A stretch of 64,000 bases of DNA from Grammothele lineata. Lineage: Eukaryota > Basidiomycota > Agaricomycetes > Polyporales > Polyporaceae. Of this stretch, positions 46,263 to 57,880 are shown one piece after another. The DNA lies in contig NDFF03000017.1 of assembly GCA_002150815.3 (NCBI GenBank), forward strand, positions 32,693 through 96,692. Direction: 5' to 3'. The stretch's first letter is position 1. Each line of letters begins with the position of its first letter. The translations under genes were made by a program, and so were the position numbers. Under the pieces are notes generated by a model. The model saw only the letters and a program-made list of their open reading frames with translations, had not been told where the DNA came from and did not search any database.

Positions 46263-46320
46263 GGAGTATCATCTTGTGGAGAGTAGATCGTCGTCTTGCT
46301 GTCGCTGTATTATTTGTAGT

Positions 46321-47105
46321 ATGCAACTACCCATGTTGTACGCGTCGGCCAGGGCTGCAAGGGAAGGTGTATTCGCTTTCGGCACTGTGGTCCCTCAGCA
46401 GCCGCCGTCCCTGACCCGGGCGTCCGATGTACAAGGACTAGTGGGGTGCAAGATCCATCAGCTTCGGGATCGCGGATCGCTCGTCGGAAATTGCCAATGT
46501 AGACCTTGCTCGGGGAAGGATGTCCTCAAGAGCATTACCAACGACGTGCATTGGCGCAAGTGGTTGGACGATAAAGTTCTCGCGTTTTCGTATCGTAACA
46601 ATGTCCACGCCGAAACAGGTTACATGGCACTGTACGGATACGCCAGAGATCCTAATTCCCCGCTCCGCGAGGGAACGTGCCAGGCGTTGAGAGTAAGTCT
46701 CTCTGAGTCTTACCGTCGAGCCCGCCGACCGTGAGTACCGACTCTCCGAGTCAGATGGATCAATTGGCTATAGGGACGAGCAAAGAGTGCTGTTATATGT
46801 GCTACTTGCTGAAGGACTGTCTATATGGCGCGACCGAGACGAGTAAGGAAGCTGTTACGTCGATTGACTCAAGTCACTAACGAGTGGTTCATTTAGACGT
46901 ACTCCTTCGCAAGACAAACGGTGTGTTCCCCTGGAGCCCGCCGGAATTCGGGATCCCCGCAGTCACTTTAGCCAAGCTCGTCGAGCGACTACGAGACGGA
47001 GTGATAACCATTGCGAAGGACATCTCTCGAGAAAAGAAGTACTACACCCCGCATTCGAGCCCCGAGTCTCACGTACCGTTTGAGATGGAGCCTATCGACC
47101 TCTAA
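46321..47105 (+). CDS. Short OTT_1508-like deaminase-family protein
   Basis: Three exons, 46321-46692, 46755-46842 and 46897-47105, with GTAAG donors, proper acceptors and consistent phases; 222 residues. Two zinc-site motifs typical of the cytidine-deaminase fold are seen: HAE at residues 96-98 (NNVHAETGYMALYGY) and C-x-x-C at 137-140 (GTSKECCYMC). After that comes a FPWSPPEFGIP segment like the W-x-PP region of OTT_1508-type fungal deaminases. I assign that family by pattern from memory. Basidiomycete members are often considerably longer, so this may be a truncated or minimal form; the start codon is uncertain because the frame stays open upstream into the eIF3e 3' end. Only 58 bp separate it from the eIF3e stop. 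Substrate and activity unknown. Confidence 0.6.
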
Positions 47106-47405
47106 AGGTAAGCCCAACGCTCACGCCTCGAACTGCCGGTTTCCTCACACCTCGAGACCACCCTTGAGTGAGTTCATCATCGTTGTATCAGCATTCGGTG
47201 CATTACGGATTACATTTACATTCCAATAGCAGTCGTTGATTACTAGGAAGCTGTCGGCGTACATCGTAGAATGGTCGTGGCGAAGGAAGGTTTAGATACG
47301 CGAATAAAGTCATGGTGCTATCGTAGGGGGGATGAAATACATATTTATATTCGTACCGGAGAACGTAGAGGGCAGGAGTGGGAGAGCGGAGAGAGATGCA
47401 TTGCG
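47106..47405. other. Convergent 3' flanks
   Basis: 300 bp between the deaminase-like gene and the P450 gene stops; AT-richer, containing a taaag-type sequence and an agaatggtcg stretch. No gene. Confidence 0.4.
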
Positions 47406-50141
47406 CTAGTGCGCCGCGGTGCCATTCGCATGGCCGTTCGCGTGCCCATTCGGGGTCGTATTTTGTTTTGAGAACTCGCCAAGCCCGAAGAGCGCAGATG
47501 TGGAAGGCGAACGCGGGGAGAGCGTTACGTATACGTCCTTGACGCGACTGAGAAGCACAAGTCAGCGCATAGCCCGGCGCGAAGGCGACACGAGAAGACG
47601 CACCATGCAGCGCCCTCGCTGAGTATCGTCATCTTCGCATCCGCCGTAAGCTTCGCTTTCTCCACCGCAAGCGGAAGCTCGACGTCGAAAGCCTTGAGAA
47701 CGTGCGCGAAGTGGCTGAAGAGCAACGCGTCTGCGAGCCAGCGGCCGGGGCACGTCCGGTGGCCGAACCCGAACGCGTACTTCATCGGGTGGAGAATGTC
47801 GGTGCGAAGAGCCTTGCCGGCGTCGTCGAGGAACCGCTCAGGGCGGAACGTCTCGGGGTCGGGGTACTCGGACGTATCGCGGGAGATTGCCCAGTTGTTC
47901 GCCATGATCTGCGCGCCCTTCGGGATCAGGTAGTTTTTGTAGTGATCATCTTTGATGACTTCTCGCGTGACTGCGCCGCCGACCGTCAACATTCAAGCTG
48001 AAACAGGGAAGCAGGCTGGAGAGCTACTCACTGACGGGAGCAATGGAGACCCAGCGGAGGACTTCCGAAAGGACGGCGTCGACGTACGGCAGCTGCTTGC
48101 GGTCTGCCATAGTCGGCAGCCGACCTTCGCAGACGGCATCGAGCTCGGCCTGCGCGCGCCGCATGACTTTCGGGTGCTCCGCCATCGCGAGCAGGAACGT
48201 CAACATCGCCGACTCGGTCTATATCGTTCGTGAGTAAGTCGGTAGCGATGTAAGGAGGACACGAGCGGACTTACCGCGAGCATGCCACCTGAAACGGAAG
48301 CGATGAAGGGCGTTAGCGGTCGGCTCCGAACGTGTATACACAGATCCACTCAAACCCATCTGAGATCTGAGATGGAGGGAAACGCCGCGTACCTGCATTC
48401 ATGGTGACCGCGATCATCTTGGACTGATCGTCCATCCCCGCGGCGAGCTGCTGTGACATCACCGACTCGCTCCCCGCATCCTGCACGTTCGTTCGCCGTC
48501 AGCCACGCAATCCGAAAGGGTGAAGAAGCGTGCGTACCCTGCCCTCCTGCGCTAGACGCACGGTTGAGTCCGCCGTGGCATGTAGCTTCGTTTTCCACTC
48601 CCGCCCGAACTTGATCTTCGGCCCGATGAACGGTATCCACGTCGGAAGGTATTGTACTGCTCGGGGCGTAAGCTTCTCGCCGTTCGCCGAAATGACAGGG
48701 TACGCACCAAGCGGGATCGGGTCGAGGATGCGGAACTTGTCTCCAAGAACGTCCGCGGCAAAATGCGCGAGCGCGTTCATCTCGCCTAGAGTCTTCTCCG
48801 TCTCGGGCCCGTCGTAGCCCGTCGAGACCTTGAGGAAGACACGGCCGAGAGACTCGTCGATTGTTTTGGTGAGGGCAGAGCACGGGAGGTCGCCCGCAAG
48901 AGCCTTGACGAAGTCGCGCGAGGCAGCTTCGTATGCACGGTCATACTGACTGACGACGTTGGACCCGATACCCAGGCGGAACTGCTTGCGCGCGTTCGTG
49001 AAGATGTCGCCCGGATCCATGAACGGGAGTGTCATAGTCAAATCGGAGCTGTGAATGTACAGCGTGAGATGTGACACAGAAGAAAGAGATCATGGGCGAA
49101 CGTACATGTTCGCCATCTGCCGCGGCGCCTTACTCGAGTACTGCTCGACCTCCTTCTCGAAGAGCGCATCGATGGCTTCGCGAGAGTTGAGAACGATGAG
49201 CGTCGTACCTAGCACCTTGTATGTGTTGACGTCGCAACCTACAGAGAAGACGGCTGTGGTCAGCGCCCAATATCAGGAAGGAGACGCCGTGTACAGGAGA
49301 ACGGTCAGAGTAAAGCGCATCGCGCGCGCCGCACACGATCACATCTAGGAGTCGGTGCATGCCAGCCCGACATTGACCGAGCGCGCGACCACAGCGGCAG
49401 TGCGAGGTGAGAATGATCTTCAAGGGTCCTCTCCGTCGCGCGCGCGCTCGCGCTTTGATGTGGCAGATGCCAGCGTGCGCCCCTGCCAATCTGTCCGCCC
49501 ACGGAATGCGATCCCCCGTCGTCGAGAAGACGGGATGGCAGAAGTCGCATGGACGCCGCGTCGCGCCCGAGCTCGTATCCGGATCCCCATCACGTAGAGT
49601 GCGTATTGCGGCGAAGAGCCAGCCACACGGAAGAGCGCGCGGCGTCATACACAGCGCAAGTGCACCCGCGCTCCGCGAGGCCGTACCCAGCCCCCGTGAT
49701 GCGATATGATGACGCAAAGTCGCGCGCGCCCCGCACCGGGCCCCGCAGGCCACGGACACGACGAGGACGCCGTGAGCGACGGGGCCCGAGCGGAGAGAAG
49801 GTAAGAATGCGAGTGCAGATTGCGCCCTAGCGCGCTCACCGCTGCCCTTGGCGTCTGTCCGGGATCAAGACAATGCCGGACCCCGCGACGGAGCGCGACA
49901 CTAGCGATGGCGCGACGGAGATTGGCGGGTGCAAGGGCAGAGTTTATGCCATGCGAAATACGAATGTAGGACGCGCGATACGAAAGAGAGGGGCGAGAGG
50001 AGTAACAGGGTACTCACCATACTTCTTCGACTGGTCGTAAAACCAGACCCACTGATCGTGGCTCGGTATCTGGAGCAGGTTGCCGATAATAGGCAGACCT
50101 GGAGGACCCGGCGGGAGGTGTGTCGAAGAAGAGCCGAACAT
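47406..50141 (-). CDS. Cytochrome P450 with unusual gene structure
   Basis: Multi-exon P450 from ATG 50141-50139 to TAG 47408-47406. It begins at the proline hinge (HLPPGPPGLPIIGNLLQIP) with no hydrophobic anchor before it. Later motifs: KYG / CDVNTYKVLGTTLIVLNS, the C-helix region RKQFRLGIG, ExxR in LSEVLRW, PERF in ETFRPERFL, and the haem-binding FGFGHRTCPGR. The I-helix reads NAGGMLATESAMLTFLL, where the usual acidic residue and first threonine of A-G-x-D-T-T are Leu and Ala; this core comes from a 14-nt exon (48275-48288). Intron 1 (50017-49239) is 779 nt, far longer than its neighbours. The C-terminus, after a further intron, is polar with a repeated GHANGHANG. Family numbering and substrate are not inferred; such enzymes in mushrooms act on xenobiotics and secondary metabolites. 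Confidence 0.8.
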
Positions 50142-52343
50142 CTTGGGCTTGTTTAAGCTGAGGGAGCGGAGGCGAGGAGTTGAGGCGCGACGCAGGGCGA
50201 AGAGAGATCTAGGTCTAACACGAAGGCGCGCGAGGGGCGCGAGGGAGGCGGGTGAATACGAGCGAATGTTGAGAGGTGTGGCGGGGACGGTCGAATGGGC
50301 AAGCAGGTGTGTCGCGAGGTTGAGGGGTAGGAAGGATAACTGGGCGGCGTCGGGACGGCGGGACGGACTTAAGTACCGCGGCTAGGAGAAGCGACGATGC
50401 ATAAATCCCGCGCCTAAGAGGCGAAAGTCGGGGAAAGGACCCGGACGCGGAAAGTAAGGGGCGGCTCCTCCGGAGGATGATGGGGCGGATGGCGGTGTCA
50501 ACTTACAGGACCATCCGACAGCTCCTTCAGACCTCTCATTCGCCCAGAATCGCCGTTAGATCAGGGGCCGCCACGCGAATTTGGCGTCCAGGACATCCAC
50601 CGGGCAGGGCTAACAGCGGTGCGAAGATCTAGTGTCATGCCAGAATGCGCAGTGGTGCGTGTTGAGAACAAGGTCGCGCGGGACCCACCGGCGTGCGCGA
50701 TAGCGTGGAGGACTTCCCCGCAACGTACTCCGCCCGAAATTCAAGATGGCGCCTCGCGGCACATCGCCTCGCTTGCGAGTTTCAACTGCATCCAAGTCTC
50801 GAACCTTGCTCGCAGATCTGCAGAGCATCCGCGCCGAAGAGAAGCGTCCATGAACGATATAGCCCGGGCGACGAAGAACAGTTGTAAAAGATCGCGTTGC
50901 CTGGATATGGCGAACATTTGTGGCCCCCATGGCTGACGTGTTGGCGAGACCGCCCAGAGAAGAAAGAGGAAATATGAGAGGAGAAGAGAGATGATGGTAT
51001 GAGACGACGGGCAGGCAGGCACCGACGCGCGGGAGCGCACGCTGGGCCAGCCAATGGCGTCATCGAGATCGGGCCTAATTTGGTGCTCCTCCACCGCCTC
51101 GCGCTGAGGAGCGCTCCCTGTGCGCTCGTTCTCCCATCGCCTCGTCCACTTTCCGACATTGCCTCGCCACACCAGCGCGTCCTCGAGGCTGCTGGGGCCA
51201 TATGGTCGAACCCGTGCGCCAAAGCCATCCCGGCGTTTTCGTATCCGAGCTTGTTGTTTCGGGTGAGAGTATCTAGCTCTGCTCAGCACTGCCCGTAACT
51301 TTTCTCGCGCCCACCTGGCCCATCCATGCAACTGTGGTCGAAGCTGATATCGTCAGTGGTACGAACATGATGTGTCTGGCCTGGCAACCCAGTTCCGAGC
51401 AACAAGTCGCTGGTTCTTCCCATCCTCTCCACTCGCTATCTCCTCATGCTTGCCCGCCACACCCTTACTTTCACTCTCAATCGCCTGCCTATGCGCCCCT
51501 CAATGTAATGAAAATCAGGGATGCGCTAGACGTGTCCAGAGCGTGCATTTTTCCATAACAGACTCTACCCCATTCTCGCTACATCTCCGTGCTACGTACG
51601 ACGACAGCGTTACGTACGGTGACAGGGACAGCAGGCTCAATTAAACTTCGCGGAGTCCCAGTCCGCAACCTGCAGCTGTTCAACTTGCATGATCTAGTAA
51701 TGACAGATAATACACTAACACAAGCCAACTTACTGGCTACGCATCTATCTATACTGACGTGTACAACACGGTTGGGCATTCATCCTCCTCTTGACGCTCC
51801 CAAGCTATCCGGCCCCCTATCAAGTTGCTTCCAGGCGTAGCGAGCCAAGTCCCGCTGCTCGACGACAGGTGCGCGCAGCGCATAGAATATCAGACCGGTA
51901 CTGACCTGTGTCATGATACGTTATCTACCCGTGGGCGCAGAGCCCCATTTGTTGCGTGTGCATGCGCGAGCAGAAACCTTGTGTACCAAGATACCAAGCG
52001 GTGCGAGCGCATACAGTGGCGTAGCACCGTCCCCTTGGACGCCACGGAGAACGTCGTGTTCACGCATTCGAGACTCACAGCGGACACTGCGAGCAGATTT
52101 ACAAAGCACGTCGATTCGACGAATGAACTACTACTACCTAGCGGGTACAAAGATTACGGGAGGGAGAGTACAGCCGTCCGCAATATGTTACTGAATAAAC
52201 ACAAGGCGCGGACACGGCCGGCGCAAGACTACAGTCACAAACAGATACGATCGAAACGGCCGTCGGCAAGCATCTCAACGTACACGCACGCACAAACTTC
52301 TACACGGTCGAGCACGACCCGCGGCCTCGCCCGTCAACGTCGG
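50142..52343. other. Gene-poor region
   Basis: P450 promoter at the left (TTTATGC on the minus strand near 50400) and the 3' flank of the SET3-like gene at the right. No frame between 50400 and 52340 has a domain, good splice context or homology to other parts of the window. Confidence 0.4.
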
Positions 52344-55300
52344 TCATCGGTTCCACACTCGTCCGCGACCGCGAGTCCACCCTCGATCTCCATCGCGTTC
52401 CCTTGCCCATTCGCGCGAACGATCGCGGTCCGAAGGTTGCCCCCGGGATTGGTAGTAAGGCGCGTTCTGCCCGCCGCCGCCGCCACCGCTGTACGAGTAC
52501 GCGCCTTCGCGGAGAGCGCGGGGCGCACTAGGAACCGCGCGCGCAGGAACGGTGTTGCGCGCGAACGGCGCGGGGTGGAGCGGTCGACGCGCAGAGGGAG
52601 GTGGCGAGCGGCGGTGCGGAGGGGGCGACATGCTCGCGGCGCTGTTATAGAAAGAGCGGGGGTGCGTGGGCGGCGTATGCGAGCGCGGCGCGAGGGGAGG
52701 GGCCTTGGGCGGAGGCGGGCTGAAGATCTCTCCATCTTCATGCTGCGGCTGCTGCGACGCGGGCTGGGATGGAGACATTCTTGGCGAATCGGGGGACGGA
52801 ACGGGTGGGCTGGAGAAACGGGGGCTGGGTGAACGGGGTGTTGGCTCGACCGCCCGTTCGACGTGGTCGATAGGGATGGTCTCGTCCAGAGCTTCGACTT
52901 TGGTGTCCAACGAGACTGGCGGAGATGAGTCGCGCGGGATTTGGATGTTGATATCCGGATGATGGTGGCAATTGAGCTTGCTTGACGGAACGGATGGCGC
53001 GACGTCTTCTTGAGTGGGCGCAGGGAGGCTTTCCACGGATGCTGTCGTAGACTGCACCTCACCGTTCACGTCGTTATCGATCACCCGTACGTCCACCGAA
53101 GCACATGCCCCGCTCGTGCCGTCATCCTTCCCATCTACCTCCATCGCGTCCTTGTCCCCTCGATCTCGCCCAGCACTGTCCGCCATCATCGCTCCGCCCT
53201 CTGCGCCCTCCGCGGCCTTCTCTTGTGGCGCCTCGGGCTCAGACTCGGGCAACGACGCACCAGGGATGACTTCTGGCGAAGCGATCACAGCCCGCTCCAG
53301 TTCCTCCTTCTCCCGCTGTTCGCGCTGCTGCTTCTTGCGCATCGCGAAGTCCTTGAGAGATAACTTGACCTTGGGAGGCGCAGGCGGCTCTGTTGGTTGT
53401 GGCACTTCAGGTTCGGGCGTGAGTGCAGGCGCGGTCGCGGGGGCAGGAGAAGGTTCGACCGGCTGAGGCGCAGGTTCAGCGTCCGGAGCGTGAAGTTGCG
53501 CAGGAGAGACCGCATGTAGTGAGGTTTCGGGAAGAGCAGCGCACGGGGGTGCGGGTGAGCTCTGAGGTGTTACCTCTGGAAGTGGATATGGGCTGTGCTC
53601 GATGGTGGATGCCGTCGAAGACGCCAGCAGCAGCGAATGCGAAGGAGGGAGTGGCGTCGAAGGAGTTCGGGGGGAAGGCAATGCGGCGTGAGACGTCACT
53701 GGGGACAACCCCGAGTCCGCGGGTTCAGGGATAGCAACGCGTACAGACGGTGAAGGCGAGGAGGGCGGGGGAAGAGATGTTAGTGCTGACGAGACGCATA
53801 GTGGACTGGTCGGGGCAACGTCTTCGACGGACGCCGGTTGGTCTACGAGCATCGCGTCGTCTTCCTTCGAGACCTCGATCGCAGGGACCGGGGGCATGGC
53901 AGTCTCGTCCGTCTCCGTCTGCTCAGTCAAGATGAGAAGGGGCGCCGGAACTTCCGGCGGTTGTTCGAGAGCCGGATCGGAAGGCAAAGGCGGCGGGGGC
54001 GGCGAAGCAGAGGACGCAAGATGGACTGTCGAGACGGAAGGTGATGAAAGGGGCGTGTTCCCAGCAGCGGACGAACGCGAAGAATCGCTCGACTTGACGC
54101 GCTTGATCGCATCGTCTCGACGAAGCGAAGGCTTCAGTACGGGCTCGTCGCGGTCCGACTCCGCCATCGGGGTGCGAGGTCGGGCTGCTTTGGCGGTACC
54201 AGTAGACTTGACGCGCTCCTTCGTTTTCGCTTTTGCCTTCCCCTTCATCTTCTCCTTCTCGCTCGCATCGTCCGCCTCGGCGTCCTTCTCTTTCGCCCCT
54301 TCCTTCGCCTTCGCCTTGCTCTTCGCTGTCTTTCCCGCCTTTGCGATCTGTGTACCATCTGGCGCGAGCGTGGAGGCGAGTGTGGGCCGACGTGGCTTGC
54401 GCATAACAGCCTTTGACGAGGAGGGAGTGGAGGATTTGGCAGTTGCGGACGTGGGCTTCGCCGAAGAGGTCGACGGGGTATTAGGCGTAATACTAGGCTG
54501 AGGAGATCGTGAATCGGAGCGGGGAGACGTGACAGCATTATGAGACGAGATAACAGGGGACTGCAAGGAGAGCTTGGAGAAGGGGATAGAGGGGGACTGG
54601 ACGCCTTCAGAGGGTAGATGCGGTTTCGAGGCTGATCCGTTCCGCGCGCCAAGGGTTGGTGTTGACAGCAAAGGCGGTGTGTGCGAAAGAGGTACAGGAG
54701 GTGGAGGCATCTCGCGAGAATCTGGCATAGACGATTAGAGGTCGGTGCGATCAACGGCACAGTAGGACGCACCGAAATATGATTCCTGCTTCAAGCCCCT
54801 CCTTCCATCTCCGTCACGACCATCCGGCGGGGTATCGAGATCTACCTCCGATCGTGGGTCTCGATGTGCGTTGTGATCGCGTAGGCGAGCAGCGCTTCGA
54901 GCGATCCAGGTCTTGCGCATCTTCGGCGGCAGTCGTTCTTCCGGCATGGGGGTGTCGACCTCCATGTCGTCCGTCGAAGCACCGGAGGGCTGACGGGAGC
55001 GCGGTTCGCCTGGAAGCAATGAGAAGGAGAAGAAAAAGAGAAACACGAAACGCACTGTTGGAGTCCCTGTCGTCCGTCTCCCGCATCTCGACGTCGGCGT
55101 CCGCCCGCGCCTTCCCCTTCCGATCCCTCCCCCTCTTAGTCCTGCTGGTAGGAATCGACAAATGGTCGGAGGAGACCTTTCGTGACGTCCCATCTGAGTA
55201 TATGCGCGATGGCCCGGCCTCGGAAGACGAGGAGGGTACAAGCTCGACCCCGCCCATACCGCCAGAGTACGGCACACGTTCGCGTGTGCGAAAACCACGT

Positions 55301-56859
55301 TCGATGCCGACAAGAGGACCAAGATCGGCGGGGCTCTCGGTAGGGTGGTCAGGCTTACTACGGCCTTTGCTTGAACCTTTCTCTTTCGTAAACTGGGACG
55401 GAGGCGATGGGGAGGGCGTAAGAGGTGTCTGGTTCTCGATGAACTCGGCGATGCGGGTCAGAACACAGTCGCGCGCCTTCGCCCCGCATGCGCAAGTGGT
55501 GAAGGTCGAAGAGAGGGTGTGCAGCATGGTCGTCATCTGGGCTCGAAGATGTTGGACGTGGAGGGGACTAGGCGGGTCGTGATATGTCAGGCGGCGAAGA
55601 AGACGGAAAAGGGGGGATACGCACGGGAAAGCAAACGGATGCTGAATGAGCGCAGGCAAATGATGCACGGCGTTCTCGTCGTCCCACTCCCACCCGAGTA
55701 CAACCTCCTCGTTCGCCTTGAGGTCGCGGAGAGCGAAGATACCAAAGGAGATCGCGTCGTCCTCGTCGGTCCTGGCACCCTTGCGGGACTGGCAGAAGAT
55801 AGGGCGGAGGACGGCGTTGGGCTTGCACCCGTTGCGGACGAACCGAGACTGGTCGCCGGTGATGCGCGCGTCTAGGGCGACGTCGAGCGGGGGGCCAAAG
55901 AGATGGACATAGGGCTTGGGCATACCGAGATGGGCGTATGCGTTGAGCGGGTCACGGAGATAGGTAGAGGTGGGGATGATCGTCGACGGGTAGGGGGTGA
56001 TGAGCTTGGAGGAGGGGATGTGTTGGGTTGCATGGACGGCGTAGGAGGGCGGACGCACCGATGTGTTCCCGTTGACGAACGCGGAGGGAAAGGCGGTAGC
56101 ATGGGTAGGGACGGGTTGGATGGCGATATGAGGAGGATGGGGAATGGCGTCGGGGGTGAGGGGGACGGGGGTGGTACAGCCTGGGGTGAGGGATGGGGAG
56201 GGGCTTATTGCGGAGACGCCGCGCCAGTCTGTGGCCACTCGACGAAGGCGGTCGCGGGTCTCGTCGTGGGGGATAATGTCCTTTGTGATGGGGACGTAGG
56301 ATTGAACCCAAGGCTCGTCGATGTCGACATGCTCGTCCTCGGCGGGGGAGGGATGAGCAACAACGTTGATGGAGGCGCGCCTCTTGCGCTTATTGGGACC
56401 ACCGTCGGTGGTTGAAGCGGGGGGTCTCCGGGGTTTGCGCTCGACACCGGGACTTGCCCTGCGCTTGTTGGGGACGACGGGGAGGGCCTGGCGCTGACGA
56501 GACTTCTGGAGGCGTACGGCACGGTCCCTATCGACGGGGCGAGGGTCACAGAGCCAGCAAATCCACTCCTCGGGGACGTCGTTCTCGGCAATGTTGAAAC
56601 AAGCGGCATGGCACCAGCGGGAGCACTTGTCGCAGGCGATGGAGAAGCCGTCGTCGTAGGCAAAGCCACAGATGCAGCTGATGGACTCGGTGTTGTTGGA
56701 GGAGGGGGGATCCGACAGGAGGGGGGCATGGGGGTCGTCGAGAGGAAGGTCGGAGGCGGGCTGCTTTCGCTTTGCAGGGACGGTCGAGGGCGGGGGTTGA
56801 GTGAGCCCGAGCAACCCTAGTGCAGCTGCGGCTTCGAACTCGTTTGCATCGCTGGGCAT
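52344..56859 (-). CDS. SET3: SET3-like PHD and SET domain chromatin protein
   Basis: One gene; the two large open frames are joined by splicing, for example SYF (donor GTGCGTC) to DSREMPPPP across 54770-54718. The start at 56859 (MPSDANEFEAAA) is preferred; an in-frame ATG at 57000 would add 47 residues. A C4HC3 PHD finger (SCICGFAYDDGFSIACDKCS...WICWLC) lies near residues 60-105. The SET domain follows after about 200 residues with DARITGDQSRFVRNGCKPN, SFGIFALRDLKANEEV and LGWEWDDENAVHHLP, plus a post-SET-like CACGAKARDC. The order PHD then SET, and the replaced N-H catalytic motif, fit the Set3/UpSET/MLL5 group, which scaffolds a histone deacetylase complex and is probably not an active methyltransferase. 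The C-terminal half is a long, Pro/Ser/Glu-rich, low-complexity region with Lys/Glu helices (AMRKKQQREQREKEELERA) and an RG/RD-rich end. Confidence 0.82.
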
Positions 56860-57000
56860 GTCATAGACAGCGAGGAGAGGGCGGAGAGGGCGGCCGTCGT
56901 GGTCGTGAGCAGCGGGCGGGTGGCTGTCGTGGGTGGGCAAGGAGAGGGGAGCGGGGGCTGGGATGGAGAGGAGCGAAAGATATCGCGGGCGTCTAAACAC

Positions 57001-57880
57001 CAGGGCCTTTGCTGAGGCACTCAGCGCTTACTCAGCACCTGGTGGCCGGGCGTCTCTTCCGCCCACCGCCCTTGCCTTCCTCCCTTCTTCTTCCAGATCG
57101 CAGGCTACGCCCCTCCCAATCTTGCTTGTCTACCGCCCCTACGGTCGACGTCAAGTACTAGTTGCTTGCCTTCTTTCATAACGCTGCGCAATGCCCCCGC
57201 CCGAACGTCTACCTCTACAACGGGTCCAACCGCCGTAGGCTTTTGTGACAAGTTCGAAGGACACGATCTTAACCAAGGGGCGTACGATAACCACAGTGCA
57301 AAGCCTTAGGAGCCAAACGGCGGGTTATTCGAACATTGCTACGTTGTCTCGGGAGGGAGGCTGTTTGTAGGTGAGTGCAGTGATTGGATGCACGCCGGAG
57401 ACACTCGGCGGAGGCTTGGCGGAGGGTTTCACGACTGCGCGTTTGTCCTACGCCCATTGACACGCACGTCCGCCCTCTTTTTATCAACTTGAATCCCCCT
57501 CGCCACGCGACCACGCCGTTGCGTTCCAGAGAGCACGGCCTTCGATCCCCGTACATGACCTTCCGGGCGTGTTTTCCGATGTAGATTACACTGCCACTAC
57601 AGTAACCCCCGCCTGAGACCCCGCGATTGTGGGATGTTCGGCGTCGTACATAGTACGCTCGACGTATACGTTGTATCTTATCGAACGACAAGCCACGGGA
57701 CGTTCCGCACAAGCGGACATGTACGATAGATGGAGCTAGTATAAATCACACGAACGCGATCGATGTGGACGCGCGCGCAGCAGTCGACAAGCCTGCCGCA
57801 TTTACATACATATTCTGACGTTCGGCGCCGGCATCGACCTCCTCCTGCCGCGGCCGCTCTAACAACCCTTGGAGTTGTCC
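57001..57880. promoter_or_regulatory. Divergent region, SET3-like / GT69
   Basis: Upstream DNA of both genes. A TATA-like agtataaatc at about 57736-57745 on the plus strand lies 140 bp before the GT69 start codon. No gene identified; the frames at 57269-57712 (minus) look random. Confidence 0.45.

Noticed and set aside
52344..57000. Two separate genes at 52344-54728 and 54735-57000
   Set aside because: A GTGCGTC donor after the codons for SYF and a TGCCAG acceptor before the next exon join the two frames in phase, and the PHD-SET-low complexity order matches one SET3-like protein.
57869..57880. Longer start for the GT69 protein four codons upstream
   Set aside because: The codon there is TTG, not ATG. 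The first ATG in this frame is at 57881.
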